Shown here: in pieces, positions 5,323 through 6,565 of the stretch
Layout of the letters: each line of letters begins with the position of its first letter
How positions within the stretch are numbered: position 1 is the first letter of the stretch
NCBI GenBank assembly: GCA_003171235.1
Contig: PMYM01000034.1
Span: 1-6,565, forward strand
Direction: 5' to 3'
DNA length: 6,565 nt
From: Phycisphaerales bacterium
GTDB taxonomy: Bacteria; Planctomycetota; Phycisphaerae; SM23-33
Position numbers and translations under genes: made by a program
Notes under the pieces: generated by a model
The model's database searches: none
Told to the model about the DNA's origin: nothing
The model's input: only the letters and a program-made list of their open reading frames with translations

Positions 5323-5873
5323 AGATAAGTGGCTCGAGAGTTGATAGTGGGTATATCCCGCCTCCCGAGTCCTAACTACTGTGACGGCCATAGGTTCGGC
5401 GAACGCAAGGCCGTCGCGTCAGCGGCGTCCATTCCGCCGGCGGGTTTGGCGGCTTTTGGATCCTGTCGGGTCCAAAGGGTCAAGCCTCAGGCGGGGTTTG
5501 TCGGGCGGCGTCGCCTCGGGGTAACTGTTGCCTCGGGGAAATTGATCAAAGGGCTCCGTCTCGGCTGGGATGCTGATTCATCGCCCGCGCGGGCGAGACC
5601 TTCGGGTCATAGAGATCACGGGCTGAAAAGACGTTGTGAAACGGAAGGCTGTACCCATCGTGACCATGGCACTGATAAGTCAAGGGCATGGCGGCCATTT
5701 TCGACCATGCCTTGGGCCCCACCAAACCCCTCGGCGCAGATGGGAAACGTCTCGGCTGGTGAACTTCAACTGACCCGTCGCTGATGCGGCGTTGATCTGC
5801 CTGCCCGGGCGGCAAGGCTCCAGCAGTCTTGGCCCCCCCACCTCGGCCGTTCCTATACGGAAAGGAACGTTCC
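5323..5873 (+). ncRNA. Candidate structured leader RNA of rny
   Basis: This region of about 550 bases has no credible coding frame but many RNA-like hairpins on the plus strand. They include GACGGCC/GGCCGTC (5383-5389 with 5409-5415) enclosing GTTC-GGC-GAAC; an 11-bp stem (5453-5463 with 5468-5478) containing two G-U pairs; the palindrome TCGCCCGCGCGGGCGA (5581-5596); GACC-TTCG-GGTC (5597-5608), a stable C(UUCG)G tetraloop; a 10-bp bulged stem (5681-5691 with 5705-5714); CGTCGC-TGAT-GCGGCG (5776-5791); and a 7-bp stem with one G-U pair (5813-5819 with 5825-5831). The G-U pairs favour the plus strand as the transcribed one. No terminator is seen before rny, so a leader of rny is preferred over a separate RNA. 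It does not match RNase P RNA, tmRNA, SRP RNA or riboswitch consensus motifs known to me. Confidence 0.5.
5862..5866 (+). promoter_or_regulatory. Shine-Dalgarno site of rny
   Basis: AAGGA ends seven bases before the ATG at 5874. Its last bases belong to the palindrome GGAACGTTCC (5864-5873), and GTTCC at 5849-5853 can pair with GGAAC at 5864-5868, so the site can be hidden in a hairpin. Confidence 0.65.
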
Positions 5874-6565
5874 ATGTGCGCGCTATTGGCAGAAGTCAGT
5901 TTCACCAGCGCGCTGGTCGGGGCCGCCATCGGCTTGGCGGCGGGGGTGGCGGTCGTCCTGGCCGTTCACTTGTTCCTGGCCAGAATCCGAAAATCCGTTG
6001 TGCAGAAGGAAGCCCAGGTCCGACTGGATGCCGCCGAAACCGAGGCCAAACGCATAAAGGCGCAGGCCGAGGCCGAGGCCAAGACTGAATTCATCCGCCG
6101 GCGCGAGCAATTTGACCATGAAACCCAGGCCGCCCGCACCGAGCTGAGGGAAGAGGAAAAACGCCTCTCCAAGCGCGGCGACCTGCTGGACCAGAAGATC
6201 GAGGATCTTACCGGCAAAGAGAAGACCCTGGAAACTGCCCAGAAGGCCCTGGCCGAGCGCGAGCACGGCCTGGCCGCCAAGGATCAGCAGATAACCGCCG
6301 TGATCGCCCAGCAGAAAGCCCAACTCCTGAAGGTCGCCAACATGACCGTCGAGGAAGCCAAGGCCCAACTGCTTGCCCAGGTGGAGAAGGACATCCAGCA
6401 CGAGGCCGCCCAGATCATCCAGAAGACCATCGAGCAGGCCGAGGAAAACGCCGAGAGCAAGGCCCGCGAGATCGTGACCATGGCCGTGCAGCGTTACGCC
6501 GCCGACCAGACCTGCGCCACCACCGTCTCCACCGTGGACATCCCCTCCGACGACATGAAGGGGCG
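5874..6565 (+). CDS. rny: Ribonuclease Y, N-terminal part (cut by window edge)
   Basis: RNase Y is a membrane-anchored endoribonuclease that starts mRNA decay. The full protein has an N-terminal membrane helix, a coiled coil, a KH RNA-binding domain and a metal-dependent HD catalytic domain. The 230 complete codons here cover the membrane helix (about 11-36, TSALVGAAIGLAAGVAVVLAV), a long charged coiled coil (about 40-200, rich in Glu, Lys, Ala and Gln), the conserved junction REIVTMAVQRYAAD (198-211), and the start of the KH domain with TVSTVDIPSDDMKG (217-230). The KH core and HD domain lie beyond the window; the B. subtilis protein has about 520 residues, so somewhat less than half is present. 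The ATG at 5874 has AAGGA seven bases upstream and begins just before the membrane helix. The long structured leader upstream may regulate it (inference). Confidence 0.95.
   Translation, partial: MCALLAEVSFTSALVGAAIGLAAGVAVVLAVHLFLARIRKSVVQKEAQVRLDAAETEAKRIKAQAEAEAKTEFIRRREQFDHETQAARTELREEEKRLSKRGDLLDQKIEDLTGKEKTLETAQKALAEREHGLAAKDQQITAVIAQQKAQLLKVANMTVEEAKAQLLAQVEKDIQHEAAQIIQKTIEQAEENAESKAREIVTMAVQRYAADQTCATTVSTVDIPSDDMKG

Noticed and set aside
5434..5457. Intrinsic terminator CCGCC-N9-GGCGG followed by CTTTT
   Set aside because: The stem has only five pairs and the T-run is short; the same T bases form a much stronger 11-bp stem with 5468-5478.
5329..5784. Plus-strand open frame of 151 codons upstream of rny
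   Set aside because: The translation is Arg/Ser/Pro-rich with no domain, membrane segment or conserved pattern, has no ribosome-binding site, and overlaps strong RNA hairpins.
5323..5873. Known housekeeping RNA (RNase P RNA, tmRNA, SRP RNA)
   Set aside because: I found no GAGGAAAGTCC or ACAGAA-CCGGCT of RNase P, no tRNA-like acceptor with a T-loop for tmRNA, and no GGAAGG/AGCAGCC core of SRP RNA on either strand.

Overview
The window is GC-rich and gene-dense, and most likely comes from the Planctomycetota (inference). It combines a DUF2617-type protein, a TIGR03790-family secreted protein, RNase Y, a Rex repressor, little use of Shine-Dalgarno sites and dispersed GC-rich hairpin repeats. 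I recognise no phage, transposase, CRISPR or defence genes.

Layout. Positions 9-4271 hold five genes, all on the minus strand. In transcription order they are a secreted TIGR03790-family protein (4271-2565), a DUF2617-like protein (2333-1779), a KDPG/KHG-type aldolase (eda-like, 1688-1026), the redox repressor Rex (961-263) and a 74-residue single-span membrane protein (233-9). From about 4384 the plus strand is used. It carries a four-span membrane protein (4420-4956) divergent from the TIGR03790 gene, then a 917-base stretch without a credible gene, then the first 230 codons of RNase Y (rny, 5874 to the window edge).

Two signals stand out. First, several genes have a -10-like hexamer ending only 6-7 bases before a start codon: rex, the aldolase, the plus-strand membrane gene, and an alternative GTG start of the TIGR03790 gene. 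Three of these also have a TTGA-type -35 box exactly 17 bases upstream. This suggests leaderless transcripts, each with its own promoter, rather than one operon. The DUF2617 gene has a perfect TATAAT 11 bases from its ATG. Second, rny is preceded by about 550 bases rich in RNA-like hairpins, including a C(UUCG)G tetraloop and stems that need G-U pairs on the plus strand. A plausible promoter lies just upstream and I see no terminator. This looks like a long structured leader, or a separate structured RNA, with possible control of RNase Y synthesis.

The non-coding stretches also carry repeats. At 2401-2568 there is a composite inverted repeat of degenerate octamers plus a perfect 23-bp hairpin that contains the TIGR03790 stop codon. 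At 4954-5076 there is a 44-bp tandem repeat with GC hairpins whose first bases are the stop codon of the membrane gene.

Functionally, Rex (NADH/NAD+ sensing) sits beside a sugar-acid aldolase, so the cluster touches central carbon and redox metabolism. The other proteins have no established function. All family assignments come from recognised motifs, not from a database search.
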